A stretch of DNA of 64,000 bases from Schizosaccharomyces osmophilus. Lineage: Eukaryota > Ascomycota > Schizosaccharomycetes > Schizosaccharomycetales > Schizosaccharomycetaceae. The stretch lies in NCBI RefSeq assembly GCF_027921745.1, contig NC_079239.1, positions 1,825,501 to 1,889,500 on the forward strand, written 5' to 3'. Numbering within the stretch: position 1 is the first letter of the stretch; each line of letters starts with the position of its first letter. This document shows positions 23,601 to 35,548 of this stretch, one piece after another. The notes under the pieces were generated by a model. It was not told where the DNA came from, searched no databases, and was given only the letters and a program-made list of their open reading frames with translations. Both the position numbers and the translations under genes were made by a program.

Positions 23601-24429
23601 TGAATGGCGAAGCATAACCGAGAGAGGTCTTCTTGTTGAAGAGGATACCGAGGAAACAGACGACCTTTCAGAAGAAATGATAGAAGAATCTTTACTTCGC
23701 CATCTTACTTATGCTACATCAAAATTGATTACGGAAACGTTTTTACAAATTACACCTACACAATCCCGTTCGACGATCTCTTCAGACTTTGTTGAAAAAG
23801 AGTCATCGGCCAATGGTTCGTCCAAGTTATCTGATTACGTTTTAGATAATGCGATTATTTGTGAACCACTTCTAAGCACGCTTTGCCATTTATTAGCTGT
23901 TCATGATTCGAGAACAGTTACAATTGTTGTGAATGCGTTTATAGCAATTACACCTTTACTGGTATCTGAGCGTACCCATTCGATAGTTCGAGAGTTTGTT
24001 TGTCAACAAGTGTTTCAGACTGTCATAATGGCTATTAATGATTCTTACTTTGAGCAAATGCAATCTGATTTTGTCCGGTTGGCTTGCATTATCCTTTCTT
24101 ACTCTCAAGGAATTACAGACTCCTCCTTTAGAGTTTTAGCAAGTATTCCAGCTTTGGCTTCACAAGAAAATTTGCTGAATACGTTTGCGAATAGGTTCCG
24201 CGAAGCATCTACGCTGAAAATCCAAAAAGCATTACTTATGAGATTACTTAATTCCGGAAGAATTGTACCGAGAACTGATAGAAGAGCTCTAAATTCAGCT
24301 GTGCTTGATGTGAGTGCTAAAGAAATGTTGAAACGATTTGAAAAAAGTGTCAGTCTTCAGGACGATACAAATAAGGGTGATATTCTATCTAAAGATGAGG
24401 ATACTGGATTGGCTAATCTCTTTGGTTAA
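20670..24429 (+). CDS. Karyopherin of the exportin-5/Msn5 family
   Basis: Two exons: 20670-20762 and 20821-24429, joined in phase 0 (intron GTAAGT, branch ACTAAC, end ATATAG), giving 1233 residues. The first 31 codons supply the start of the importin-beta N-terminal repeat. 'HVVRHFALSLFEASIHGNW', 'YYVRNKLASVFIEIVKRDW' and the all-helical HEAT-repeat pattern over the full length match exportin-5/Msn5. Family members carry RanGTP-dependent cargo (phosphoproteins in budding yeast Msn5, small structured RNAs in animals) out of the nucleus. An acidic segment near residues 940-955 ('EEDTEETDDLSEEM') is typical of karyopherins. Length agrees with S. pombe SPAC328.01c (about 1234 as I remember). No cargo can be read from the sequence. 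Confidence 0.9.
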
Positions 24430-25122
24430 TAAAGGAAAAGGAAAATAAATGATCATTGCTTCAAACAAGACTTTTAGTATGATAATCTACTTGTACATTG
24501 TTAAAGCAATTGGATATGATGAAACACCAAAGCTTCTTTGGCTGTAATCTAATGTGATATGTCGCGATGGTAAAAGACTCTTTTTTTATAGTCATCCTAT
24601 TTAGTTTAGTTTTAGTTGCTGAAAGTACAAGTAACGAATAAATGCTACGATAATTCAATGCTACACAAGATACCATAGTGTTTGTTTAAAGAGCAAACCA
24701 GATCAAATTTGAATGACTAGCATAAGCGGAAGTAAGTAATAGTCTTCATTTAGGAAAGTATGAACGTTCAAAATATTCTTGCTTATTCGGTGTTTTCACT
24801 GATTAGATGTCCCTAGAAAAATAAAACAATGAAAAAGAACAGAGCTAAAATTACCATTATGAGACAAAATTAATTCTCTATTTTCTAATTACATAAATTT
24901 AGAGGTATCTTTGGCGATCTTCATATCAGTGTTTACCCTAAAGACCGGTTCGACCTGGCCAAGTTACCATAACAAGCTATAACCTCCAACAATCATAAAA
25001 TTCAGTTTTCGCGAAAAACAAGCTATTTTTGGAGTAATCCAAGGGCATTTGGATGTGGTTTAAGCTGCGTCTTTAAAAACGGTTGATTTGCGGTGCTTGT
25101 GAACCAATCGGTCAGAAACAAG
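24430..25122. other. Intergenic region, exportin / cps3
   Basis: A 693-bp spacer between two plus-strand genes. GGTTCGACC at about 24949 resembles a tRNA B box, but no matching stem or A box surrounds it. Otherwise AT-rich with nothing I can support. Confidence 0.5.
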
Positions 25123-26919
25123 ATGACGAAAAAGCATGCTTTCAAAAACGCAGAAGATATGAAGAAATATCACCTCAGTGAATTCAATTCCGAAGCTACA
25201 CCTCTAACAAGACCCGCAATGAAAAGTGAGTTTCTGTGGTGACATCTGTATAGCTGCTAATCATTATAAATAGGCTTACAGCATGTTCCTTGTAAGTTTT
25301 TTCGCCAGGGAACTTGTACAAGTGGAAAAAACTGTATTTTTAGTCACGATTTGGAATCTGCGTTCGAAAAAACTGTTTGTAAATATTTCCAGAAGGGAAA
25401 TTGCAAATTCGGCACTAAGTGTGCATTAGAACATGTCCTTGCGGATGGAAAACGCGTAAAAACACGTGCCCTTACTTCAACAGTACCTGGCGGTCCTATA
25501 AATCATGTCGATCAAATTGCTTCTACAATGGTAGATCCACATTCACCAAGAGAGTTAGCTAACTCAGAATTGGGAGCGCAAAGCTCATTGGAAAATAAAT
25601 CAGATTCTGGAATTGATTCATATAATTCAATGCATATGGCTCCTACTGACGAAAGCACTCTGCCTAACCTGCCATTGGAATCTAATGAAAAGGTAACCGC
25701 TCCTCCAAAAAGTAATATTTTAGACCAAGAAAATATTTCTTTTGCCCCTTCAAAAAATAATGTTAATCAAAGTCAAAATTCATCTCCTAATGCTTATAAT
25801 ACGTCTATGAATGCCTCCATATTACCAGCAACAAAAAGGATTATCTCCAATCCCTCTGTGAAGCCTCCCTTGGTGGAAGGCTCTTCATCTTTTTCTTCTA
25901 TGCCTGGAATGTTATCTTCTCCTCCTTTAACCCCAGAGAACCATCAAATGTTTTATTTACCTATGAATTCCCTGAGTACGGGTATGCGCAACCTTAAGCT
26001 ACTCCCTCAGGATAATTTATCCTTTGGGTTTAAATCACCATCCTTGGATCGTTCCCAAAGCTCTTCAGTCCTTCCTAGAGTGTCATCAGGTAGTTATACT
26101 GGACTTGGCCGTTTCGCAAAAAGTCCTCCTCCTGGGTCCGGACCCGGAGCAAACGGCCTAAAAAATTTAGGAAATAACGCTTTACTTCATTCCTCTTCTG
26201 CATCACTAGATAATATGCATGCGTTCTCTAGCCGTCGAAGCGTGCCTAACCTGATGTCTACTCTCGGAGCAAGCCCTTCAAATTTACATTCTTATCTTTC
26301 TAAAAACGCAGACAAGATCCAGTCTAGCAAATTGAATGCCTCGCAAAGTTTCTTCCCTTCAGCATCGCTATATGGTTCGTCTGTAGGAACATCTCAAGAC
26401 GAGTTGTTAAGCACTGATGGCGCTGACGAATTTGCCAATGAAGAAGACTTTATCCCTAATAGCTTACAAGAGCTCTTAACCCCAGCGGAGCTGGAACGAA
26501 AAATGAGTCACGGTGATGATTTTCCTAGTTCTTCGTCCACAAATCGATTTATCTCGAAAGCATCATCTGGTTTAAACAGCAGTAATGCTACACCATTTGG
26601 TTCAGTGAACGGAACACCGACCTCAAGTAGATTTTATGCTTTTTTTGAGCGAAATAAAGAAGGAAACAATACGTCTGCTAGAATGTCACCGGCTACAATT
26701 TCAAAAATATCCCAGAATTCGTTAAATCTTAGTAACACAAAAGCGACTCAATCCAGTCTATCTGCTATATCTGAGACGTTCGAAGCAAAGCTGAATGTGA
26801 ATGGAAAAAAACATCAAGAGGACCTGGCCTCAAAAACGCCAATTCAAGGTACCGAAAAACAGCCTCTATACGATTCAGTGTTGGACGAAGAGACTCAATT
26901 TCGAATGGATGAAGAATGA
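25123..26919 (+). CDS. cps3: Tandem CCCH zinc-finger protein (Cps3-like)
   Basis: Two exons: 25123-25225 and 25274-26919 (intron GTGAGT...AAATAG), giving 582 residues. Splicing is needed for the first zinc finger: residues 41-59 have C-x7-C-x5-C-x3-H ('CKFFRQGTCTSGKNCIFSH'), and residues 70-88 repeat the same spacing ('CKYFQKGNCKFGTKCALEH'). The remaining 480 residues are Ser/Asn/Pro-rich and disordered with patches such as 'NEEDFIPNSLQELLTPAEL' near the C terminus. Such tandem CCCH proteins bind RNA; budding yeast Lee1 is the nearest relative I can name. The S. pombe orthologue cps3 was named for chlorpropham sensitivity. The molecular role is not established from sequence. Confidence 0.9.
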
Positions 26920-27205
26920 ATCAAAAGTTTGTACAAAAAATTACTTATTTGTCATGTTTTACTAAAAATAATTGAAGTAATAAGCTTCGTTGAGTATTTG
27001 CTCAGTGCAAACCCATTTACAATCAAAAGTGTCGTTTAGAGACTATAATGAAATATATAGAACTCATAAGAAGAAAGAATTGACATCAGGTCATCAAACA
27101 CTATTACAGCAATTCCGTAACAAAATATGTATTTATTTCTGTAAAACTGTTCCATCCATACCCAAAAAATTCCCCGAATAACTTAAAACTAAAACAAACT
27201 CATTT

Positions 27206-28216
27206 TTACCGAAATATTTCATAAAAAACAACGGGAGGACTATCGTAATAAAGGAGCTTTTCGTATTTCTTCTTTGTTAAAACTCTTACATGGAAGTTGG
27301 AGATCAACCGTAAAAAGTTGTCAATGGTTTCCCGTCTTCGCAATGTTGCTGCCAAAAGAATTTTACAACGAGGATTGACTACAGTAAGGTCATTCATCGT
27401 TGTTGCTAAACATCGTAAATCACCTTCATATGTCTAAACATTTAGACGCGCTGAAAGAGAAATATTTGCCAGATATCAAACAACGTAAATAACAGAAGCT
27501 GGAATGACAAATATTTCTTCTTTCAGGACATCAAGAAAGTTAGTATTTGTTTCGAATCAACCTAAACAACATACGACATCTGATGCAAGGACAAGGTCAG
27601 CGTAAACAGGTGGATCAACTCCCCAAAGTAAACGTTGAACGGAAAGCTCGCATTCATTTAGATGAGCATTTTCTTCTACACCTTGACAAACTTTGTTATC
27701 TCCGTCGGTTGCTAGCACGGAAGCCCCCATTTTGGAGCATAAAATACTGACTAAACCGGTACCAGCACCAAGTTCTAAAACACGAGTTCCCGGGTTTATG
27801 GGATTCTGATACAGCAGTTCCGCAAGAGCCATTCCAGCTTCCCAAGTACGTACGCCTGTGGTCCCTGCTCTTAACAAAATATTTTGAGACTCGTACACTT
27901 GAACAGAGCAATCACCCAGTGTATATTGTACAGGAGGAATTTCTCTGCTAGAGAGTGACTCTATGTATATGTAAAGGAGAGTCTCATCGGGTTCTGTATG
28001 GTTCTGACTGTGTTTATCGAGAAGTCGAAAATAGGACTTCAAAAAAAATTTCGTATAAATGGATGGATACAAAAATTCACCCAAATAAGCCTGTGTAAAG
28101 GGTTCGACCAAAACTGACCATTCAATATCAGACGTAACCCATTGAAACTGATCCAGGCTGACTTGCTGCAAATACTGTTGTTTGACTCGTTGTAAAAAAT
28201 CAGGAATTGTATCCAT
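27206..28216 (-). CDS. Class I methyltransferase of the FAM86/Efm3 type
   Basis: Two exons: 28216-27575 and 27433-27206, joined in phase 0 across a 141-nt intron (GTATGT donor, GTTTAG acceptor), giving 289 residues. An N-terminal helical domain ('[12 protein letters not shown]') precedes a Rossmann methyltransferase core: motif I '[15 protein letters not shown]', 'VLATDGD' and '[16 protein letters not shown]'. The DVTYE motif is created by the splice; unspliced, the frame stops soon after. The C-terminal segment ('[19 protein letters not shown]', ending VVFYEIFR) matches methyltransferase family 16. FAM86/Efm3 methylates a lysine on elongation factor 2; I infer that substrate from the N-terminal domain layout, not from a specific motif. 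The ATG at 28216 was chosen because an in-frame stop lies just upstream. Confidence 0.87.
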
Positions 28217-28684
28217 TAAGGAATAAAGAAAACCTTCAATTGGTCCAAAAAGCAACAATATTTACGAATTACCTAAATACATTAAGTGATGGTTAATATC
28301 TTCCTTAAACTCTTAAAGATCATGGCAAAGTAGAGCAATTTATATGAGGGGAAGGCCAAATTTGAAAACGGCTTATGAAATAGTATATAGGCAAGTTTGC
28401 TGTTCGATATTTAAGTGTTTTGTTGCCATTGATCTTGAAACTTGATACATACAGGAGAGCCGTATGAGTCTCAATTTATTTCCTATTGGAACACCGATAT
28501 TGGAAACTTTGTGAGGACGTGAAAGCGATTCGAAAGATTTTTACGTCTTCCTTGATTTTGATAAAAAAATTTACCTTTTTTGTTGGTGAGGTTTGCCGCG
28601 GTACAAACGCGCGGGAAAGCCGAAAACTAGCTTTCGTAGTTTACTGCTATTACCTACCAAATGAAATTCGTATTGAAGTAGAAA
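28217..28684. other. Divergent intergenic region, methyltransferase / seipin
   Basis: A 468-bp divergent promoter region. An upstream ATG near 28464 opens a 13-codon frame before the seipin start, which could lie in the seipin 5' leader. No other feature seen. Confidence 0.45.
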
Positions 28685-29554
28685 ATGAAGGCTTGGTTAT
28701 GGCCTTTCATAGGTGGACTTAAATTATTTATATGTATTCTTGTAGTTGTCTTGTTTTCAATTCCTAGTCTTGTTAGTTATATAATCTTTTACGACACGGT
28801 TATTCCTCATGCTGTGGTGCAATATCCTGTTTATTTTAACTACACGTATGTTTTAAAATTGTTTACTTCTTTAAAGGTGCTGACCCGTTAACCTGCTTAG
28901 AACTGGGTGTGAATATCCCTATGCCAAAGTGAACTTGGATCACTTCAGCATAGATCCTAGGCTTCCTGGAACATCGATCCTTCAATTGAGCATTCCTCGT
29001 TCTCAACGTAACCGGAATGTTGGGAATTTTATGGTTTCAGTTGACTTTCATGGAAGAACCGAACAAACGACGTTGAAATCTGTTTCAAGAACAGTCCTAT
29101 TTCCATATTATTCAACTATACATGAATACATGAAGCTGGTTCTTTGCTTCCCTTTTTATTTAACCGGAATTTTGGACGAACGCGAGACTGTAAGTGTAAA
29201 GCTTTTGGAGTCTGAAATGTTTGGAAATCATCGCAGTGCAATTAACACGCTGTCCTCGCGTTTTTATGTTGCTGATACTCCTAAAAGTGCAAGCATTCGA
29301 ATATTTTCTAAGGATATTGAGTTTTATGAAGTAACTCTAGCTTTTGCATCCAAATTACATGGCATGCGGTATGTTGAATTCTTCTAATTATCTTTTTGCT
29401 AATTTATGCTTCCAGTTGGTTCATGTACACGCATAAGGTAACCGCCTTTTTTGTTTTTACAGCCCTCTTTTATTTTACTGGGATAAGTACAACCTTTATT
29501 ACTTATTTGATCATTTCAACCACGTCAAAATCCCGGAACAGAGTCGCCCAATAA
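28685..29554 (+). CDS. Seipin homologue
   Basis: Three exons: 28685-28845, 28901-29368 and 29416-29554, giving 255 residues; introns are 55 and 47 nt with GTATGT donors. An N-terminal membrane helix ('LFICILVVVLFSIPSLVSYI') is followed by a lumenal domain with 'YPYAKVNLDHF', 'LQLSIPRSQRNRNVGNFMVS' and 'SRTVLFPYYSTIHEYMK', typical of the seipin beta-sandwich, then a second helix ('VTAFFVFTALFYFTGISTTF') and a short basic tail. Seipin oligomers sit at ER-lipid droplet contacts and organise droplet formation. Both splice junctions fall at conserved seipin positions (NY/TTGCEYPYAKV and HGMR/WFMYTH), which supports the model. It converges with kms1, 275 bp stop to stop. Confidence 0.92.
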
Positions 29555-29829
29555 TTACAAAATCTTTAGTAGTTGGAAAGGAAACATTTATGTCTTATAA
29601 ATTTGGTGTAATACACGGTCACGACACAATATCTCAAATGATTTCTACGAATTAAATGATTTATGATTGACGATCCCTGACATTTGAATAGAATCTATAC
29701 AGCATTGATTATTAAAAGTCTATCAAGCACACATTAGTAGTTGTTTCCTATAAAAAAAAAAAAGGAAAAAAAAAAGAAAATTGGCAGACGCCTTCATTAA
29801 TATTATTGCGTTCATTAGTCGTAGACTCA

Positions 29830-31737
29830 TCATGAAGGTTGAGCCAGATTGCTTTCATTATTTGATGCTTGAATTAGTTCCTCAAAGAATGACAGTAGAA
29901 ACCTTATTATTTGTTGACATAAAGCTGCTATTACAATATACGAAAGATCTCGAAGTGTGTATAATAAGGACATGAGAATTTGAACAAGTACAGGCCGCCA
30001 TTTAAATTTTATGAAACCTGATAATCTATTTTTCAGTTTTTCGAAGAAAGCGACGTTCGAGGAGGTAGCTGGATATTTGTCGATGAATGATAAAAACGGA
30101 GAGCCAGAAGTAAGTTCGTTCTGACCTTCAAAACTCTCTTCTCTACTGGACTGAATGCTCGAATATAACGCCGTCGAATCTGGGTCATCTATTCCAGGCA
30201 TTGAAATTTCATACCGATTTTTAAATTCGTGCAAAAGAGGTGACATGTTGGATAAGCTCTGTATAATCCACTTCTGGATTCCAATTTCTTCTGATAATAT
30301 AGTAAATCCTGAAGTTAATTCTTTGTTCCGTAAACGCTCTTGAGAAAGAGCATTCTCCAGATCTAGCAGATTTCTGCATGGATTTTCCTTTTGTTTCGCT
30401 TGGGAATTATCGGATGAGGATATCATAAATTTTTCTTCTGAAACCATTTTCGCGGGAGAAAATGGCATTGACAAAAAAGGGGAAAAAGAAGAAACAGTGA
30501 GTTTTTCAAGCATCATGGGCGAAGGAGGACGTAAAGGGTTTTCTTCTAAATGGTTGTGTTTTTCTTTTCGATACTCTTCCAACTCGTCCTCTAGTTGTTG
30601 ACAGTGGGATCGTAATTTATGGTTCTCAAACTTCAGATTTGATAAAGTATCTTCATTTAACAAAGACTCCGAAGCAGCTTTATATAGTTCGTTAAAACTC
30701 ATCGATTTCTTTTCTAGTTCTTCCATACTGGCGGCACATTTGCTTTCCAACATAGAAAGTTGCTTCTTTCCCTGTACAATTTCATTTGATTTCGCTAAAA
30801 GCTCCGACTGAAAATTTTCGTTTTCCGCACTAAGAGATTCGTTCTTACTCTTGAGTTTTCTGATTTGCAAATTCTGAGCCTCCTGTGTTAAGTTCATTTC
30901 CCTATGTTGAGTTTCAAGGGAACTTAGGTAATGAGCCAATTCGTCAATTTTTCCATTTAACAAATCAACAATTCTGGACTTATTTCTAGCTTGATCCCTT
31001 GCTTGATCGAGAGAATCTTGGAGTTCTTTCAATCGCAAGTTTTGACTTTTGATTGAATTGTTTTCCATACCATAGCTGTTAAATTGGTTTGCTACTCTAT
31101 CGGCAGCAGAAGGCAAAGGATTCCTATAATAATTAGTAAATAAAAAACTCTATTTATAGCATACCATGTGATAGGGGTTGAGTGGGCAAAAGGAGTACTT
31201 AAAATATTAGGGGATTTCATCTCTAACTTTTTGGAATTAGTCGGTAGGAGAAGCTTTTGAGCTTGAATCTTAGAAGGACTTTCGATGGAATCAAAAGAGG
31301 AATCTTCCATGGCATGTTCTTGAACGGGTGATGATGATGCCTGCGAATGCTGCACCAAGGGAAAGACAAATTGTTCCACGGGATTTTTATCAGCGCTAGC
31401 ATTTTCACTTTTACTAGACTGTATTAACTTAAATAATACTTGTCGTAGATTATCCTTGGTAATGGAGAGATCGGCGTTCTTTTGGACAAACTCTGATGTA
31501 GCACGCTTTTGAAATTCGTTGAGAAGAGGAGGAGAAGAAGTTGAACGTAACAGCTCAAGGTCGCCTATTACTGATAGTAATTTAGTTAGACTAATCTAAC
31601 GCTCGTTAGTAGGTTCCTATGATGTTGTTTCGACAAGGATTTAATTGGCGACCTAAACGCACAAATTCACGTACTTTTCCTTCCTTTCCAAAGTCGTAGG
31701 AATCAAATATTAAATCAAAATCTTGCGGATTCTGCAT
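29830..31737 (-). CDS. kms1: KASH-domain/LINC protein Kms1-like, coiled coil with C-terminal membrane anchor
   Basis: Three exons: 31737-31675, 31595-31165 and 31123-29830, giving 595 residues (S. pombe Kms1 is about 607 as I recall). Exon 1 ends at a GTACGT donor; the acceptor after branch TACTAAC joins GKEGK to ISLTKLL. Residues 8-34 then have the helix-loop-helix pattern of an EF-hand with lost Ca ligands (see findings). The middle (about 175-330) is coiled coil with many Leu/Glu/Lys heptads, followed by a Ser/Pro-rich segment. Near the C terminus a hydrophobic stretch ('WRPVLVQILMSLLYTL', 'SYIVIAALCQQIIRFLLSFF') precedes a short polar tail, as expected for an outer-nuclear-membrane KASH anchor. 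Kms1 links dynein to telomeres through SUN protein Sad1 in meiosis. Identity rests on layout, length and gene order. Confidence 0.82.
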
Positions 31738-33084
31738 GACGCGCGAAAATCGCGCCCTTTTGAAGATTACTGCAAACGCAACTCAAACTCTTTGTCCACG
31801 TAGTAAACGATCCTCAATCTACTTTTCAATAACTAATTGATAATTTTTTGAAATAGAAGAAAGGCCAAAAATAAAATTTTAATCAACAATGACTTGAAAT
31901 CGGCTATCACATGGACATTGTGCTGCTGCTAAACAGCTTGAAGAAAGGAAAACAATAGTGAGACAGGCATTTTTAGAAAGGAACCACCAAACCTTAAGAA
32001 TTATACGGGTGTATATATGTTCGCTATTTGAATCTTTGTAAAAAAACAAAAAAGAATACACTCAACCGATTATGTTTGGAAAAAATGATAATTCGACGAA
32101 AAATGACAACTGAAATGAAATTCGTATGAAAAGTCAATTACCTCATAAGATGAAAGCAAGTTTGTTTACAAATTGGAAAGCGACCTTGAAGGTTTGATAT
32201 GCCCAAGGTACTTTGTTTAGGCTTTCTCGGATTTCGACAGGAATCCAACATCAATAATACTTCCTAAAATACTCATAATCACATTACATTACATTGACTA
32301 GGAAAATATGTTTAATGACAGCGAATGCCCTTTGATGGAATGCTCTGTATTTATACTTAATGCACTAAACATCTATACATCCCCATGTCGTTGAGTAAGA
32401 GAAAGCTTTATGTAACCAATTGAGCTTGTATTTTGTTAAGGACCACGCCCACAAATAGTTGGAAGGAACTTTCTCTCCAGTGATGACTGAGCCAAGGCAG
32501 AAAAGATGAATCTCTTCAATACGAAGGGTGTCATTATTTGTTTCTACATCAAGCAGTAGCAGTTCAGTCAGGAAAGCTAGTTTCAGATACTCAATGCTTA
32601 TTTAAGTTTGTCATCATACAGCCGCAAAGTCAGCATGAGCTCGAAAGCAAGAACTATCGATAATGACCAAGTCCACGGAACTTTACAAACCATTCAATTT
32701 GGCTTACCAATTTTAACAAAAAGGACCATGATCAAGAACTAATAAAGACTTCCTACTTTACGAACCTTTATGAATTTGGTTTTTTATTTATTTACACACC
32801 TTGTTACTTGCTGGCATGTCGTTACTTGCTTCCACCACAGAATCCTGCTTAGGGTTCTTTTCAAAAACCACGTCAATTCCCTCAATTGTTTGACTTATAA
32901 GGACGATAGGAAACATATCATATAATTTATTGATATATTTATTAATTGTGATTTCTCGCGAAAAATTCAGAGATTTCAACGGTTCTTACCATAATTTTAG
33001 TACTTTGGTTTATGATAGTGGCAGAAGGATACATTCATTAATAAAACGGGAAGCACATTTTTATTGAATTAAATATTTATTGCT
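31738..33084. other. Divergent intergenic region, kms1 / mvp1
   Basis: A 1.35-kb divergent spacer. It contains the 15-bp palindrome GCGCGAAAATCGCGC (31741-31755) three bases before the kms1 ATG, and a minus-strand short frame at 32788-32979 that has no recognisable family. The remainder is AT-rich. Confidence 0.5.
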
Positions 33085-35548
33085 ATGACTGATAATGTCT
33101 TTATGGAACCAGATCCATGGGCTTCATCTAGTACTTGGGGATCTCCAATCAAACCACTAACTTATGAGATTGCTCTAGGTAAGAATAATAATCATAATAC
33201 TTGTAGGAGCATTTCTAATAAATAATTTCAGGAAACTCGTCTATTCCGTCTCAGTATAAAGAGTGCTGGGAAGAATTTCAAAAACTTGATCAATTTCTTT
33301 ACCCAAACGCGTCTTTGTACTCCAAAATTTTTGAGATTCCAGACCACGTAATTGCAGAATTTCTAGGCTTGATTGAGTGTACGAACGAACCCTTACAACA
33401 AAGACAGTTTTTTTCTCTTTTAGCACTTGTCGCTTTCTATCAACTTGGAGTTCCCACTACACTGGAACAAATTCAAAAGCAAAGAAATGGTAAGTTTTTG
33501 TTTCCGAAATTTCGATTCACATTGTCCAAAATACTGACTTGTTCGCCCCAGTTTTACCTATCCTCCAAAGGTGTGACCTAAACCCATCTCTTCTTCACAA
33601 CGAAACTGAAGCTCCCCTGTTCTCTAATCCTTCTACGATTAGCTCCACAAAAACTATCTCGAACCCTCTCCTCCTCTCTTCAAACTCTCAATTGCAAAAC
33701 TCTCCTCCTCCCTTCCCTAATTTCCCTACTACTCCCTCACCGAAAGAAAGAAATGGTCATTCATACAATTATGATGATATATACAGGCGTTCCTCCTCCT
33801 CTTCTTCGAAATCAAATCGCTATGTTTCTCGTCCATCTTCTTCCTTAAGGGAGAGGATCGCCGAAGATGCATCTCATCCCCCAAGAAAAATTACATATGA
33901 TGACTTTTGTACGACCAATTCTCCTATTTATTTGTCTCAACCCCTTTCAAACGGTTCATTAGAGTCTTTTCCTCAATCCTTAACTGATTCACCAAAGAAC
34001 AACCAAAGTAGCTTCAGCCGGCGATATGCGAACACGATCCCTATTCTTAATAGAAACGAACTAAACGTTGATATTGATCTTGAACCTAGTGGTCCATTCT
34101 TTTATCGTCACAACAATTATATAATATCAGATTCACGCAATACTCGAGAGGTGCTAAGGCGGTATAGTGACTTTTATTGGTATGTATTGTTCCCTATAAT
34201 ATCTACTTATTTAAATCACTCTGTAGGATACTAATGAATCTTTAGGCTTCACTCTTATCTTGTCGAAAAATACCCTTGGAGAAGAGTTCCTTTGCTACGT
34301 AAGTAAATGATGGTTATTCCATTCTTTTCAAAATTAACAACTTTTTTAGCTTCAAAAAAATTCCATCGTAAGTAAATCCAACTTTTAGGATGCTCTCCCC
34401 TAACCAACATAGTTGCCAAGCGAACAGCATCCAGCAGAAATACGTTTTTAGAGTATAGAAGACAAGGTCTATATGACTTTGTAAATGATGTTGCTTATCA
34501 CCCAATCTTTTCGAACGACGAAGTTGTTCAAGTATTTTTCAAAGAGCCTAATGTATGTGCTTTCGTTGTTTCAAGCGATGTTTGAGCGAATCATATGCTA
34601 ATTTTTTAGGTATATAAAACTTGGAGAAGAGAAAACTATTCCTTCATAAAAGAAAGCATCGCTTCCTTTCTTCAGGATCCAATCGACTCTGTACCAGATG
34701 TATCAGAATCGTGTAAAGAGCGGCTTCTAAAGGCTGGTACGGCTTGCGGGATAGCAATTAATAATCAGGTGAACATTATTAGAATCTTTGAGAAAGCTAT
34801 TTACACGATGGACCATCTTCATGATGATGTGAATCGTCTACAAAACTCTTTTAAGTGAGTATGAATGTTGAATTTCATTTTACTAACAAGGTTAGCTGCT
34901 TACTTGACAGTGGGATTTACCAACGGGTTTTTAATTCTGGTTTTGCACAAAGAGAAAGTAGTACTATGACTTTGGTCAGTAGACACGCCTACAATGTCGA
35001 CACATTACAGCATCAGCAAAGTTTCACATTAAAGAATTCCTTTATTACGAATCTTACTCGGGAAACCAAAATGCTTATATCATTAAGGGTATGTTTTAGG
35101 TGTTTGATATGAGTATTAACAAGTAGCAACTGATTGAAAGAATGTCTACACCATTTAATACTGATTTAACAAAAATTAAGTTTTTAATATCTAATGACGA
35201 GAATTTGTTAAGAGAAGCTACGATACACGATTCAACGAATGGAAGAAACTCTGCTACTCTCGGCAGCCCTGAAAACCGAATTGAAAGTAATTTGCACAAG
35301 GTAATATATTTCTGGCTAGAAGTGAAACTAACATGATATGTAAGAAAAAACAATTATATGCCGATACCCTTCGGCAAAGATTCCAGATTGATCAATACCT
35401 CTATGAAGAAATAGAGTATCTACAAAATTACTTAACAATTCTCGGGAATCCTTACATCGATTATTGCAAACAGCGTATCAGGTACGAGGAGGAAGGGCTA
35501 AACATATGGCAGTCCTTGAGGCGTGATTTCGAAAATTTATATGCTTAA
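33085..35548 (+). CDS. mvp1: Sorting nexin Mvp1 (PX-BAR)
   Basis: Ten exons by my reading: 33085-33178, 33232-33489, 33552-34179, 34246-34298, 34350-34367, 34389-34552, 34610-34854, 34896-35088, 35127-35300 and 35345-35548, giving 676 residues (S. pombe about 664 as I recall). A low-complexity N-terminal part ('SSSSSSKSNRYVS') leads into a PX domain ('NTREVLRRYSDFYWLHSYL', 'YPWRRVPLLPSKKF', 'FLEYRRQGLYDFVNDVAYHP') and a C-terminal BAR-type helical region ('LYADTLRQRFQIDQYLYEEI'). Mvp1 binds PI3P on endosomes and shapes retrograde carriers. The fifth exon is only 18 nt and the intron after it only 21 nt; both are needed to keep the PX basic motif PSKK, and this is the uncertain part of the model. 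All other junctions join in frame with good splice signals. Confidence 0.88.

Noticed and set aside
24941-24965. GGTTCGACC as a tRNA B box
   Set aside because: No T stem, acceptor stem or A box could be formed around it.
32788-32979. 63-codon minus-strand frame between kms1 and mvp1
   Set aside because: No family recognised; start unclear; possible small gene but without support beyond being open.
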